Shown here one piece after another: positions 1-13,764 of a stretch of 64,000 bases of DNA. The position numbers and the translations under genes are program-made. This DNA is from Panorpa germanica (Eukaryota > Arthropoda > Insecta > Mecoptera > Panorpidae). The DNA lies in contig OY783214.1 of the NCBI GenBank assembly GCA_963678705.1, forward strand, positions 11,656,001 to 11,720,000, given 5' to 3'. The stretch's first letter is position 1. Every line of letters begins with the position of its first letter. The notes beneath the pieces are model-generated. The model made no database searches. It was not told the DNA's origin and saw nothing but the letters and a program-made list of their open reading frames with translations.

Positions 1-2192
1 TAGTTACTTCAGACGACACAAGCGTTATTTTATCGATGACTTATTTAAAATACGAAATCCGGTGTTGACATGCTACTTTTGAGACATCCTGTATAATAGG
101 TACATTACTTTACTTAACTATTTCTTTGAAAATATACATTATATATTATTACATTTTCACAACCCTGAACTGAGTTCTTGTTAGTAAAAATATTTCCAAG
201 TATTATTAATTTTATGAAAATCATGTTTCCGATTTGAATTTCCACTTTTCTTCACTTGGTCATTTATTATTTATATAATTCCCAGAATTTTAAACTTTTC
301 TGTTACATTTAATGAAGCTCAATATTAACTAGAGCTTTTTCTGCTGAAGTTTGTAATTTGTTGTAGTTAGCTGCATTTCTAGTGTCGATTAGCTTTGAGT
401 ACTCATAAAACCCTTTTACAACCTACACAAAATGTATCTCTTCTTGGAAGAGTGGGCAATTTGCATTTAAGTAATAAAACACTGTAAAATACTTGTTGAA
501 ACTGCAATAATATCAACTAGTAGTGATGTTCAATGTACGAACAATGTTCAATGTAAAAGTTTAAAGTTTGTCTTTGCGTTTGTGCGGTTACGCCAGGAAC
601 TCAATAACGTCATGACACAATACAAACAGAGAGTTTTCAGTGCTGTTTAATAGGGCTGTGAAGTAGGTAAAAACACATTTGATTTCAACTCATTTTAAAC
701 TCATTTTCGAACATCATAGGGTGTGTTTAATAGAAAATATATATAAAAAAATGTTTCAAAAATTTGAGTTGAAATTAAAATTGAAATGAATCGAAATATG
801 TACTTTATTAAGAACGGAAATACTAAGCATTATATTTATAAATTATATAGATTATATTATATTATATAGATTTATAAACATTATTTATCTTAGATTCTAT
901 TTTATACAGTGTAAATTTATCTCAGTTTTCATTAAAATTATTCCAGTATAAATCTGCTACAAATTCCATTAGTACAAATTTTTATTAGAAATTAGAATAT
1001 TTTAAGATAACATTTTTTTAAAATTTATATTAGAATTCAAGGAGATTTCAACGACAAGGTCATGTTCGTCTGAAATTATTTTATTTTAGTTAAATTTGGT
1101 TTATTAAGTTGATATCAGTTAGGAATTCGAGAACTTTCGAGAATTTCTTCTGGATTGTCTGAAAGCATGTCCTTTAGTTCACCAATGAAGCTGTGTTTTG
1201 TTCGTTAAGTTTGATATTGTGGGCAGGTTATTAGTAGATGATGGACTTACAGTTACTGTACTGCCGAGCTGTTGTTTTACTCATAAAATGTTCTTAAGAG
1301 TAGAAGTAAAACCTTCCACAAATAGATTTTCTCATTTGAATTACTTCACATAAATTTAAAAATTGCAATGTAATGACTTTATTACAGAGTGGCGAAACAA
1401 ACAAACAAATGTTTGTTATGGTAATTTACCAAATAATATTTCCTATACGCACCAGTGAATAATACAAATAAACTCATTTCGTATACGTATTACTTGAAAC
1501 CCATATAAAACGATAGTTTAGTATAAATTTACATAGAATAACAGATGCACTTTTCTAAATGGAAATAACAAAATACTTTGTATTTACTTCTCTATGTTCT
1601 TAATGTAAAACTGTTCACATAAAAGTAAATGTTTTAAAATGTACGAATATAAAATCTTTTATTAAAGTGTGCAGCTTCTATCGATATTTGAATTATTGCA
1701 AGACAATTTATTCTTTCAGAATTTATACAATTTTGAAGTAAATCACTATTTAACATACAACAGCATTTTAAATAAACAGAAACAGGACGCTGCGACGGTG
1801 TTCGAATCCAAGAAGACGTATGTATTTGTAGCTCTTGAAAAAACTAATTAATAATATCACGCAATAAGGACATAGCATAACATGATGATTCGTAGGATAG
1901 GAAAAAATAGCAAGTCCTAATAACAGTTGTCAAACACTTAAAAAGCAATGCTTTATCAACACTCGAAATTCAGATTTTTCCATCGTCTTGAAGTTAAAAA
2001 AGTAGCATCACTAAAACTACTGTAACTTGTAAAGTAATAGTTGGATTGTTATGAAATTTTGACATATATCGTTTAAAGGTTGGTACTCTTTAAAAATCAT
2101 ATGGATTTGTCAATAGGAGCGCCATCTATGTGTGATGCGTTATAAGGGTAAGTGTTAACTCTTCAGCACGGATATCAGTCAATGCATTGAAT
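1..2192. other. AT-rich intergenic DNA
   Basis: No gene or complete repeat seen. Short ORFs (for example 1669-1851) lack codon bias and any family signature. A mariner-like end lies near 75-98. Confidence 0.5.
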
Positions 2193-2827
2193 GGGCTTGT
2201 GTCATATGTCTTAATTTCTATAAAAGTGTACTATATATTGATAAAGTTGGTTACTAGAACCTCAAATGTTCAATTCTTTTTTAATAACTCCTTATATGTT
2301 AAGAGATATTAACAATTAATAAATCATTTTGTCTCTTTAATTATTAAAGGGATTTAACGTTGTACACATTCCAAGTGCATGTGACATCACAATCGTTGTG
2401 TAAGGTTACCAACCTTACAGCTCATAAATCTCTGCTATATGTATTTATATATCAAAATAGCAAATATTATTTACAGCTATTTCAAGGAACAATCAAATTT
2501 CAATATTATGTCTGCCTTAGCAGGGTTAAATAAAAAAAAAACTTATCATTCTTTGACTTGACTTGATTATTTAACTACCAACAGCTACAGAACTTTACCA
2601 CAGCACTGACCTACTCAACAAATAACAGACGTTAAAATGCATTTCACGTCACACAAATATGGCCGACCATTTCTAGCGCTAAAACTACAATTCAAATTTT
2701 TAATTGCTATATCTCTGTCAACATTTAGATATTTAATAAAATAGACGCGCCAATTTAGACACATTCATTAACATCAATATCAATCAACAATTGAAAAATC
2801 GACCACTAGAAAATGAGGACAAAGCCC
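2193..2827 (+). mobile_element. 635-bp terminal-inverted-repeat element, family A
   Basis: Begins GGGCTTGTGTC and ends with its near-inverse (GACAAAGCCC). The interior is about 85-90% like two other copies in this window. No ORF, so non-autonomous; superfamily not clear. Confidence 0.8.
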
Positions 2828-3620
2828 ACTTTTAAATAAAACGTGGACGAGAAAGGAAAGCTACACTGTGCATGACGCAATATTCAGTTCAGCTGCCTGG
2901 ATAACGTCCTCACCAACTTGTAAATGACATAGCCACTAACCGCCTTCGTTTAATGCAAATGAGTTATACAGTGAACAATTTATAACCCAGTTATGTTCAA
3001 CATTTGAGTAATTACATCAGAAAACTTTTGATAACTAATAATTTCAACATTTATCTTATTTAACATTTATCTTGTTATAACTAGCACTAAAGGAGCGTTA
3101 TCGCGAGTTATTCTTTCAAGCGCAGTACTTTGAGTGAAATTCACTCCAACTCCGAGGTGAGGCGCTCATCACAACGAGATTTTAAAGCTTATTCCTAAAC
3201 TCCACTTGACAATGTATTCATTCATTTTCTGAGTAAGTTTATAAATTGCATTTAAGTGCTTCATTCTTCTTCAAGGTCTTACGTAATATACATAATGGCC
3301 TGTGTTACGTCTTGTTTTATTTGTTTATGCAAAATTTATTTATGCAAAGGTATATATATTTTTATTCTAAAAATAACTTAAGATTTATATTCTAGAGCTT
3401 TTCTTATGCTAGGTGCACACTGGAGGGTAGACTTATTTTCAGACGTAGAAAAATAAAAGTAATTCTGTTTTAGGAGGAATAGTGGGTGAGGTATTTATAC
3501 TTGACAACAGGCTACAGTATCTTTGAGTTTGGTCTCTTGACTAATGCTATTTATAGCTGATTTATTTGTCTTCAAAACTTAATTGATTTTGTGCTCATAT
3601 GATAATAAACTTATTAGTGT

Positions 3621-3817
3621 ATTTCCAGTTTCCGTTACTGAGTCCTATCACGAACGCTTTCTATTATGTTGGCAGTTTTGTGGTGTATTGGCCTCATATA
3701 TGTGGGTCTTTAACTTGATAACAAGCAAACCCAAAAATTATAACTATGGATCGGGAATCTAACTCGAAGACACAGCAGTCAGTGTCAGGGATCAATGCTA
3801 TCGCCCACTATGTCGTC
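3621..3817 (-). mobile_element. SINE copy
   Basis: Body GAGTCCTATCACGAACGC and GGCCTCATATATGTGGG, head ending ACTATGTCGTC; B box diverged. Confidence 0.75.
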
Positions 3818-5203
3818 TTTGAGATATTTCACCCTATTAGTTTCAGTACAACACTGAATCTTACCTTAACGTAAACAATCTCTAATTGCTTATTAGAGGC
3901 AATGTGGCACTTTCTTCATAGATGACTCTGGATCAATCTCACCCTCAGACATTCATTAGATAACAATTAAAATTGGTCTTTTAATTGGTGAAATTTCTTA
4001 CTTGTATCTATTATATTCTTTATAACATAAGTCTGATGTATTCGGTAGCACATAAAGGAAATGGAAGAGAGAGGAATGGCATACGAATGTCGCAAGATCA
4101 GTATTTGCCCAGATAAAATATTTATATGATAAACTATACAGATATCTCTAAAAACCGTGGTTGCGTTTCATACATCTTCCCGTTTGATGCGAATGTGTTG
4201 ACACTCGTTTTTAGCATTACCGTAACTATTTCCTGATTTTCCTTTTCCTTTTATATTATTATTTAACTAGCTCATGGTCAGAACGTTGTAATGAATTTTT
4301 AAATTATTTTCTGATAAAGTATAGAGCTGAAAATAATCCTCTTTGTGAATGACAACGCAATATGGTAAAATAATATCTTTTTATATAAATAAAAATGAAA
4401 TGCTGTCCATTGGCAAGCGCATCACTTGATTTCAGAATCGATCGAGCTAATTTTTTCAAAAATGTTCTTAATAGTCTGATTAAAGTTTTTACAGCAAGAA
4501 AAATTTGAAAATTTGCCCAGAGAATTTGGAAAAATCTGACAAAACTAAAGTGCTTTTTTCTATGGAATGTTTGCTACTTGTGTGCAAATGTTAACTTGTC
4601 TAAATGTCTTTTAATTGTTAATTAGTAAGCTCAATTATTCCTGAAATTAACTAGCGAAAATATTATAATAATATTGACAAAGTAGGAAGTTAAATAAAAA
4701 CAATAAATGTAAATTAAATATTAAAAAGTCTACGAGTATTTTAAAATGTTTAACATGCTTTTTCATAAAAACAGTTTTATCGCACCTATGTATATTTCCG
4801 TGTTTCCATGTTGTCTTCTCTTCAGTGTGCGCTCAGCCTTACAGTTAAATTTCAACAATCTTGATTACTGCACCAAAGTGAAGCTTCTTTCTATATGTCT
4901 CAAATTTCTCTGGTGAATGCAGATATATTTAATATACCTCTAAAATTGTTTGCGTTGGTAATTTGGTTGGTAATGTATTACACACATACATGCCCTTAAT
5001 ATAATATTTTCTGTTTAGCAACAAAGCTAACGATGTTTTCTTAGAACACACATATTGCTATCGTCTGTATAAATATTTATCTCTGTAAATAAATGTGTCA
5101 AATTTGTTGCTTTCTTATAAGTGATCATTCAAAATGAGCAGTAAATATAAATGTAGTCGTATGTAGACTGAAACAGCATTGTAATGAGGGATGCCTACTA
5201 CAG

Positions 5204-5335
5204 GGTCTTTCAGCATTAGCAGTCATTTTAAACCAATAGAAAAACGCAATTTATTGGTGGCATTTAATGAATATTTTATTTCAGTACTAACCTCAGAGTT
5301 TGTACTTTAGATTAAAATAAAATTATTATTTTAGT
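5204..5335 (-). mobile_element. Family C element, truncated copy
   Basis: One end (GTCTTTCAGCATTAGCAGTC, diverged) and the interior AGAAAAACGCAA, CTCAGAGTTTGTACTTTAG; the second end is missing. Confidence 0.6.
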
Positions 5336-5951
5336 TTTGGATATTTACAACTTCGAATCTCAATTCGACTTTCTAAACGATTTGCTCAATCCTCTTAATA
5401 TAATCCATACGCTGTGCTATTCCCCATAAAGAGATTTTCAAAAGTCTTCAAGAAATGCACGTGAGTGAATAACTCTAGAGAAGCTTTAAGCTTTTATTCT
5501 CACATCACGTTACACGTGTTGGTTAATCTACAAAGCTTTCTGTCATCGTTACGGAAGGAGTATATTATCTATTTGCGAAAGCACTGAAGCACAAAGCAAC
5601 AGATAAAAATATGAATAAGTTCCCGGAAATTTAATTTTATTTAACCGCAAGGTTTTCTATGAAATCATATGTTGGAAGCAATTTTCGTAAGATGATGAAA
5701 CGCAAATATAACAATAGTTTCAGGAATGCTAGTTTTCTCAAAAGATTTAGCGAAATACTTCAATAACAAAGCTTTGAACTTCGTGCATTGAAGACGTTAC
5801 TTGGAGAATCGACGACGATGTCGCTGCAGTATGATAGATGGATAAAGAGAGAAAGAACGTCTCTAAGTGCTTTTACTTCCACTTTAACCTTCAACTTTTA
5901 ACTTCAAATACGTGCTTCTATAATATGGCTGTGAACTATAACATATATTTA

Positions 5952-6325
5952 CAGAGGCGTCTTAGAGGGTGGCAAGCAGGGCAACCGCCCGGGGCCCCGC
6001 ATTCTCGCGCAACAACCCAAGTAGAACAATTCATTGCTATATATCTATTTGAATCTCGCGCCTCGCTCCCACTTGAATCACAATTATCATCAAAAATACT
6101 TACTTCCAATTTACATTAATTAAATGGCTAAGGCTTACCTGCTTACAATGTATATTGCAGGTAATAGAATATGCCCTTAGAAATTTAAGAATTAAAATTG
6201 AAATTTTCGGAAATATTATTTTTTTATTATTTTAATTAATATAATTTTTTTTCCAAAGTTCTGCCGTCCCGAGGACTCGCAAAATTATGCCGCTCGGGGC
6301 CTCGCAATGGGTGAGGCCGCCCCTG
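5952..6325 (+). mobile_element. 374-bp hAT-like element (family E)
   Basis: Ends CAGAGGCGTCTTAGAGG and GAGGCCGCCCCTG; flanked by TATATTTA and TATACTTA (7/8 match), an 8-bp target duplication. Internal GCGCAACAACCCAAGTAG is shared with two other copies. The 93-codon frame starting at 5838 runs through it and is not a gene. Confidence 0.85.
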
Positions 6326-8966
6326 TATACTTATATATATTGTTAACTACGTTTTATGACAGTTTTTACGAGCAGCAAATGATTGCTAAACGAGTAACCT
6401 ATGTGCAGAGTGACGTCATAACACACAAAGCGATTAATTGTAAATTCTATATCTCCGTAAAAAAACATAAATTTTGAAATAAACGATATACAAATTTTAT
6501 ATTCAATAAAGTTTCAAAAATATTTATTTAAAGAAATAGTATAATAATTAATTAAATGACAATTGTTTCCACTAACCACTTATTTAGAAAGATTTATTTC
6601 GATACAAAATTAATTGTCTTACAGTTTAATTTGAAGCAAATCTTAACGAATGTTAATCCTAAATATATAGTTTTCGGATTACAGCGCTGTTACCACACAT
6701 GCGGTGGTATCTTGCAAGACAACATACTAGAAATTCATTGTTGAAAATATTCATTCATGTTTTACGGTCTGAATGATTAATTGCCTTTATATGGTTAAGA
6801 CATATTGATTTTACAATAACTAATTAAATTAGTCTAGACTAGTAACGTTCACTTAATTGATATATTAAAACTGGGATGTAAATTAGTTCATTTATTTTTA
6901 ACAACTCAGATTCTTTATTAACATCGAACATTGTCAAGTAGAATAAACCTATTACTACAAAATGGTTTGTGTTTTTGTAATTAAACTTTAATTAAAGATT
7001 CCACTTGCTAGCGAATTATTTATATAAAGATGTATATGGCAGTAATTAATATAGTATAAACTTAATTATGTCTTAAATGCAATATCTTGTTGAACACAAA
7101 TTAATTTAAAAAAATTAATTATTAAAAAGGTTTTATTAAATTAATTTGACGGTACAGCTTTTGTGTACAGTTTGATTTGTGATCAAACGAGTGAACGAGT
7201 GAACGTTAACTTTGTGTTCAGACGTTTCGTTTTTCGTTTTTTTTCATCTGCTGAGCGCGAGTGAACGATGCCGAATAAACGTACCGCTGGATCGGTTCAC
7301 TAATGAATTCATTCGACACTTTTGATTCATTTTGTGTTCAGACGGTTCATTTTAAATGAAAGATACTGAATACGAATAAAAGGCAGAAATGAACAAAAAG
7401 TGAACCGTCTGATACCAGCTTAAGGACTCTGCAATTATGACCAAGCTATAGAATCGTCAGATAATTTTAATTCGTCAATTGAGAGTACATTAAGTTTATT
7501 TCGGGAAAGGCTTATTATTTTCCTATGAGAAGGTGATTGATTAGTTATCTGCATGGCTTACTGAACGCGATTGGAACTTGGCATGTTTTTGTAAAGGGTA
7601 AACCTATAATTTGTACACCAGTATCGGAGAATCGTAAATTTATTACACTGCTTTTACATTTAGTATTAGAAGTAAAATTTATCTTTAATATATGGGTTTA
7701 TTATATTTTCAACATCAAAACTTATGAAAACAAATCTTTGGCTTATATTTCGATACTATTATTTTTATAGATCAGTGGTTCTTAATCTTTATGAAGTTTA
7801 GTAAAAAAATTTATTACAAAATAAATTTCTAGAAAATGAAATAAGATTAGGAGGAGCTTAGTGGGTGAAATTGTTTTGTGATAAAATTTAGGTTTCAGCT
7901 AAATTTTTTACGGCTCTATAGCTTCTAGAATTTTGACTAGATAAAATTGATTTTGTGTGGAAGCTAATAAGCAATAGGTAATTTCAAATATGCTGAAAGG
8001 CAATTAAGATTAAATACAATTAATTCACATAGGAGTGCTAAAAGAATGATAATTTCAGATAGGTGGGATATAACTAATTTTGTGTTGGAGCTATAAAAAG
8101 ATTATTATAGAAAATAGTTTTCAGATTTGACTCTCCAAAAAAATCTAGATCGTTGTACAACTGATTATTCAGCTCTCTTGACCAATGAGGTTGCCGATCA
8201 CTGATATAAGGTAATACGTATGTAAAACTCATCATATTCTATTTTGAATACAGTGTATAGTGTACGTTATACGATATCTATTCTAAATTATAAATCGTAG
8301 CAATGGAAATTCTATATTCATTATTCTAAATTCAATATTTATATTTTTACTTAAAAAAAACTAAAATGAACATATATCACCAAAATATATTTTTGATTAA
8401 TAAAAAGAGCCAACGGCTCTTAACGGCAATAACAGTCATGCCATGATAACTGAGCTTGATGGCATTACAGTTTTCAAAATATCAGGTTTTTATAAAATGT
8501 ACTCAAGGAACTGTGTTCGCGCAACACCGATTTAGAACCATTGCTACAGAATATCTATCATCAATAAATCGACAAATATATTAGATATTGCTTACAGTAG
8601 CATTTTTGGAAGGGTATCCACCCCAATTTGCTTCAGTATCAAACTTTTTTAATCTAATAAAAGCATTATTAGTAGTATTAAACAAAGTTACTGCCAAATG
8701 CCGCTTCTCTCTTGGACCTGGGTTGGTATTCCCTCATAAAATGATAACGCCTGCAATAACTGATATGAATATCTTTTTTGTTGTTATTTTTTTACTTTAA
8801 TCTTTTTTATTACTCATTCACATTTTTCTATATTAAGCAATTTACATTATACTGTTAATAAAAAATACAATGCTCTAAAAGCTATGGTCCTAACTACACA
8901 GCTTTTATCGGGAAATAGATTATGTTGTCACGAAGACTCGAAGAAGAAATATACAGGAAACTATAC

Positions 8967-9112
8967 AGCCCTTCAATAAGAGCGGTCATTTTTAATCAAT
9001 AGATAAACATAATATTTTCGTAAAAAGTGCTGATATTTTTATTTTAATCTAAAGCACTAACTCTGAGGTTAGTAATGACATACAATATTTGCCACATGTC
9101 ATCGAAATAGTG
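8967..9112 (-). mobile_element. Family C element, diverged copy
   Basis: Left end CCTTCAATAAGAGCGGTCAT and interior CTAACTCTGAGGTTAGTAAT match family C; the right terminal repeat is lost. Confidence 0.6.
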
Positions 9113-10660
9113 CGTGGTACTATATTTTATATTATTATTACGTCGTATTAAGGGCATTTATCGGTGAATATTTTTGTAGTGGAAAAAGTGCGTTGGCTAC
9201 CAACGTCGTGTAAGTACAATAATCAAAATTTGAAGAAAAAAAGTTTACAAAATGATAAATAAAGGTTAAAACTAAGTCAATGTTGAAATAAAACAAAAAT
9301 ATTTTTTTTGTAAATATTTAAAAATTAAGTTTGAAATTAGGTAATTTTTAACTGCATATAATTTAAGTTTGGTTTGATATATTGAAAAAGCGATTCAACA
9401 ACGACGTAGATTGCACCTTCCTTAACAATATTCTTTTATAGTAATAAACTATTAAACTTTAAGCAAAGAGGAAGACGTTGGCAGCTAATGCATTAAAACA
9501 TGAATTTTTGAACGAATTTACAATCTGCTTAGAGATAAAAATGAGTTCTGTCTGGATATATTTAATCCAGTACTGTTAATTTAATTTCTGTCAATTTGAA
9601 AATTCTAATCACTTTAAGGAGCATATTTCGAACAGACTATATTATTTCTCTATATATAGGAACAAAGCATAAATCTACCAGGCTTACTGAACAACACTTG
9701 AAGTTTGCGTGTTTTTGAGAAGGGCAAAGCTATAATTTAGGTTATTTAAATATCCTTACACATAGCATACACACTAGTAACCACGTAATACATATATTAA
9801 TCCAAAATATCCTTCGTAAAAGTAGGTTTCCATATTGACATACAGATTATTTCATCCTTGCTGTTTATCACCATTCATATTTCCAAAAATGTCATTTCCC
9901 GTTCAGTACTTATAGTAATTTATAACTGTCATTTAGATTTTATCGAAAAAGGCTTTTCTTGTAAGATTTGTGAAGTCTAGTGTAAAGAAAATGATTTAAT
10001 AATAATTTTAGCGAAGAAGTAATGGGACTCTTTATTGTTTTATGTCTCGGAAACCACTAAAATAATTTTCCTATAAAATGTTTGCATTGCCTAAATAATG
10101 AATAGCCGATAATACCTAGGAGCAATTACTTGAAGGCACATGTTTTACAGTTTGTCGCTCTATGCGACTGCGTCTCTCGTATGGCACTAGCTACAACAAC
10201 ACGCTCACGACCGCAGTTTTTCCCGTTCCACTTGCTTGCGAGCGTTGCAAGCATACACTTAAATAGCTATGTAGCAAAAGCTATATCTACGAACAAAATA
10301 AATTTTTCATAACAGAAATATATTCTAAATGATAATGAACATTGTTTATTTATTAAGTTAGGTTATGGTATGAGGAAAAGTGTATAAATGGCAGATAAAT
10401 ATGAACTAAAATTCATTTTATTTAGCTTATTTAATATAATTATATAATAAAATAAAATCTAATAAAATATCTCTTTCCAAAATCATATAAAGTAATTTTT
10501 TCTGTCATCGTCATCTTTAAGTTTTGCTTTATGTTTAAACATTGCACCGAAATGTTCAACAAAGACCACTACGACCCAACTCTTCAGATGAGTCGTTGCG
10601 AGCTTGGCGTGAGCTAAATTAATGACGTCATTAGTAACGTTTTTAATAGTTTGGATGTAT

Positions 10661-10860
10661 AGTTAAAATTACTTGAGTTCGACGGTGACTCATTAAAAAG
10701 TTTACAAGACCCATATAACTTCACAATGCATGGTGATTTTTATCTTATTTGATCCTTTGTACATTACAAAACATTAATGAGACTGTGTTTTAGCATTGTA
10801 TCGTAAACAATTATATTTTTTATAAGCATGAGTCACCGCCGAACTCTCGTAATTTGAACT
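10661..10860 (+). mobile_element. 200-bp inverted-repeat element, family F
   Basis: Ends AGTTAAAATTACTTGAGTTC and its inverse, followed inward by CGACGGTGACTCAT. Second copy at 49466. Confidence 0.75.
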
Positions 10861-13135
10861 AACTATATGTAACATTATGTTTTAATTTAAATTGCAAATG
10901 AAACATATCAGACAGTCCAGAAGACAAATATTTTCTTATTATATTTAATCTTTCTTGTTTGAATTTTAACTTAATTTTTGTTTTAATATAATAAGTAATT
11001 TTTAAGAATTATTTTTTTTTGCATATTTCTAACAAAAATATTTGTTGTAAACTTTGATTATTGAAAAGTATATGAGGTGGACATACGAAGGGTGGTGCCG
11101 TTCAGGGTAGATTAATAAACCTTTCTCGATCCACCCACCACTTACCCCTTTCATGAACATATTTCAAACTAATAAGAGCACTGTAAGGCAAGTGTAATAT
11201 TTACGTTAAATTTTGAACTTTCCCGCTTAACACCTTGTTTTTTTATACAGAGTAAATGACGCTGATGCGAGAAGATTTTACTACTGAGTTAAATTCTCAG
11301 ACCACGACACCATTTTATTGAATTTTATGTTATTTCGCGCTGTTGATTGAATTCAAATGTAATCATAGAAAATATTTATGTGGTGGCGTAGTGAAAAGGA
11401 ACTTAAGGAGGGTTAAGTTGGATTGAGTTATTAACAGTAAGCTGTTAAGGGTTTACACCGTTTTCAAAGGTGGAGTAATAAAGAGCACACTATGAAATGG
11501 TAATATAAATATGAAGCTCACAGATTCTTTATTTCTTTATTAGTACACGAGAGTATATACCGTTATATTTAAAGCCCGTTATAATTAAAAATGCTTTAGA
11601 TTCATTTTCTTTTTACTTCTTATCGCATCAGAACGAGAAGCATCTAAATTTTAACGTCTAACCTCGATCGAACACCTTACAAACAGGTAAAACGTTATAG
11701 CAATGAACGAAAACTACTGAAGATAAGAACGCTATTGCTAGTTGCATTAAACTAGTTCTCGTACTTCTTTATTAAACTATTTGATACGTGTTATCTTGTT
11801 AAATGTTACAAAAACCAATAAACGTATTATTTGTTATTTTAAAATACTTGTGTATTTCACACCTGTTGCAATTTTCTAACGACTATAATCAGCTAACTTT
11901 CTACAACAATCTAAAACAATATATTTGTAAGATAAGGAAGTGAAGCGGTTAGGTTTTTGAATGTAATAATTGCTACATATAAAACTATCTGCTTTATTTA
12001 ATAGTATTAAGACAGTAAATTATCTTTACAATATCATTGGTTAATTTTTATTTTTCAAATATATTTTATTTACTTTTTTATTTTGTATTAATAATATATG
12101 TTTATGATATAATAATTTCAAAGCAGGTATTTAACAATTTTTATAAAATATTTTTTATAAATTAATAGGTATATTAGCCAACAATCGGTTTGTTTCTTTC
12201 AGTACCTTGCAGCGAACAGTTTGAACTTGCAGCCGTGTAACAGAAGAAACAAACCTAATATAATTAATTTCTGGATTATATACAGATTACACCCATCTTT
12301 ATTATTTTTCTACAATTATTTATAAATACAAAAATATTTGATTACATTAATATAAGAGTGAAGAGTACATATTGACTGAGTATATTTTATAAACATTTAT
12401 ATTTATTGATTTTTTTAAATTGTTTATCAGGTATTATTATACACTAAAATAAAAAAATATAAAAAGCCTTAAAATTAAGGGGTAAAAGTAAATGCAATAC
12501 TAGGGGAAATTTATTTCCCCGTAAATGTACATTAACCTTTTATGAAAATTGTGCCACACTTAGCAATTTATTATCAATGATAATCTAGGCATTTGTCCCG
12601 CAGGTATTTCGTTGTATGGAACATATATTTGATATTTAAATTTACTAACAACATTAAAGTTTTCTTAAATTATCTTTTCAAAATTTTCCATGTAACAAAT
12701 ATTATTTATTAATTGCACTTGAATTTCGTTGAATTTAATAAAGCGCATAAATACATCATAAATTGTTTATATTTATGCTCTACATTTCAAATTAATTTTA
12801 TACATTAAATTTCTGTATGCATGTTCTTACGTTACAATGTTCCAATATAATTTTAAGTTATGTGAAAGCTTTACCTTTCTTTCCATTATATAAAAAATAT
12901 TATCCTACTTTGTTATTCCAGATAATCATTAATAAAATGCGAAACGAACGTAATGGGATCAATTATTTATCCTTAATTAATGTTAAAACATTTTTCAGAG
13001 AAACGTTTTGCAAAGAAACAAGCTATACTCGTACATCTTTTTAAACGAACAATGCATGTTTTATGAAGTGCCCTCAATTTGTTTTGAAGGGCACGTTAAA
13101 TGAGAAACCGCATTAGTTTCTCTATAAAACCGTTC

Positions 13136-13764
13136 TCACCTTTTTTCACGTTTTCTAATTTCTTGCATGTAGGTGGTCAATTCATCTTGCAGCATCGTCT
13201 TCTCCAACTCCCTGGACATTTGATTTGTGGTCACATTACATATTGTACCAAACGTTTCAGTTTTCCCATTCTCATTATCATTATTTTCATTGGTGTCAGA
13301 TGTTATTTCATGTACACCACATGATGGAGGTGAGTTATCTCTCGTTAATTTATCATCAGTATTAAAAGGTCTTGACTTTGCACAATGAAGGGAGTCCCAT
13401 AACGTTGATCCCTTAGAACGTCCCTCATTCATATTGGAGCCGCGACCTGATGTCCTGTTGTTTTCATTTCTCACGTTTATTATCGTGTCTCTGGTGATCG
13501 TAGTTGTTTCATGCAGAGAAATGCGAACGTCCCCTTGGTTTCTGTAGGTCACTTTAGGTATAAATCTGTTACTGCTTGTATTGTTGTAGGAGCAATTGTC
13601 TGGTTCCCGAGGAAGTTGTTGGTCTGGCATGTCCTTTGATAGATAGCTGCCCGAAAGAAATTCCTTATTACGGTTTCGTGATGGTTGGCGACACAGACTC
13701 ATAGAGTCAATTGATTGCTTCTGAGTGGTTGTGGAGAACATACTGTCGTCCCGTGTTGAGTTAC
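13136..13764 (-). CDS. PK-R: Pyrokinin receptor exon 4 (long cytoplasmic tail)
   Basis: Acceptor CTTTTTCAG|GT at 13766/13765. Encodes residues 401-609, polar and rich in Ser, Thr, Asn, Arg and Asp, with many potential phosphorylation sites but no recognised domain. The frame ends at TGA (13138-13136). The same bases read AAAAAG|GTGAGA, a very good splice donor, so the true end could lie in a further downstream exon. The nearest possible poly(A) signal is an AATAAA on the minus strand at 12710-12705, over 400 nt away. Confidence 0.8.

Larger units (their letters stand above)
6326..13135. other. Intergenic DNA downstream of the receptor
   Basis: Apart from repeats at 8967 and 10661, I see only AT-rich sequence. 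7175-7420 has two TGTGTTCAGACG motifs and a terminal GAACCGTCTGATACCAGC, probably a degraded inverted-repeat element. 12187-12258 is a short inverted repeat with GGTTTGTTTCTT arms. Confidence 0.4.

Noticed and set aside
3080..3175. GC-richer patch with a short open frame (KERYRELFFQAQYFE)
   Set aside because: Only 18 codons open, no acceptor at a sensible place, no second copy; could be chance.
5838..6119. 93-codon plus-strand ORF
   Set aside because: Its centre is the left half of a hAT-like element with target duplications.
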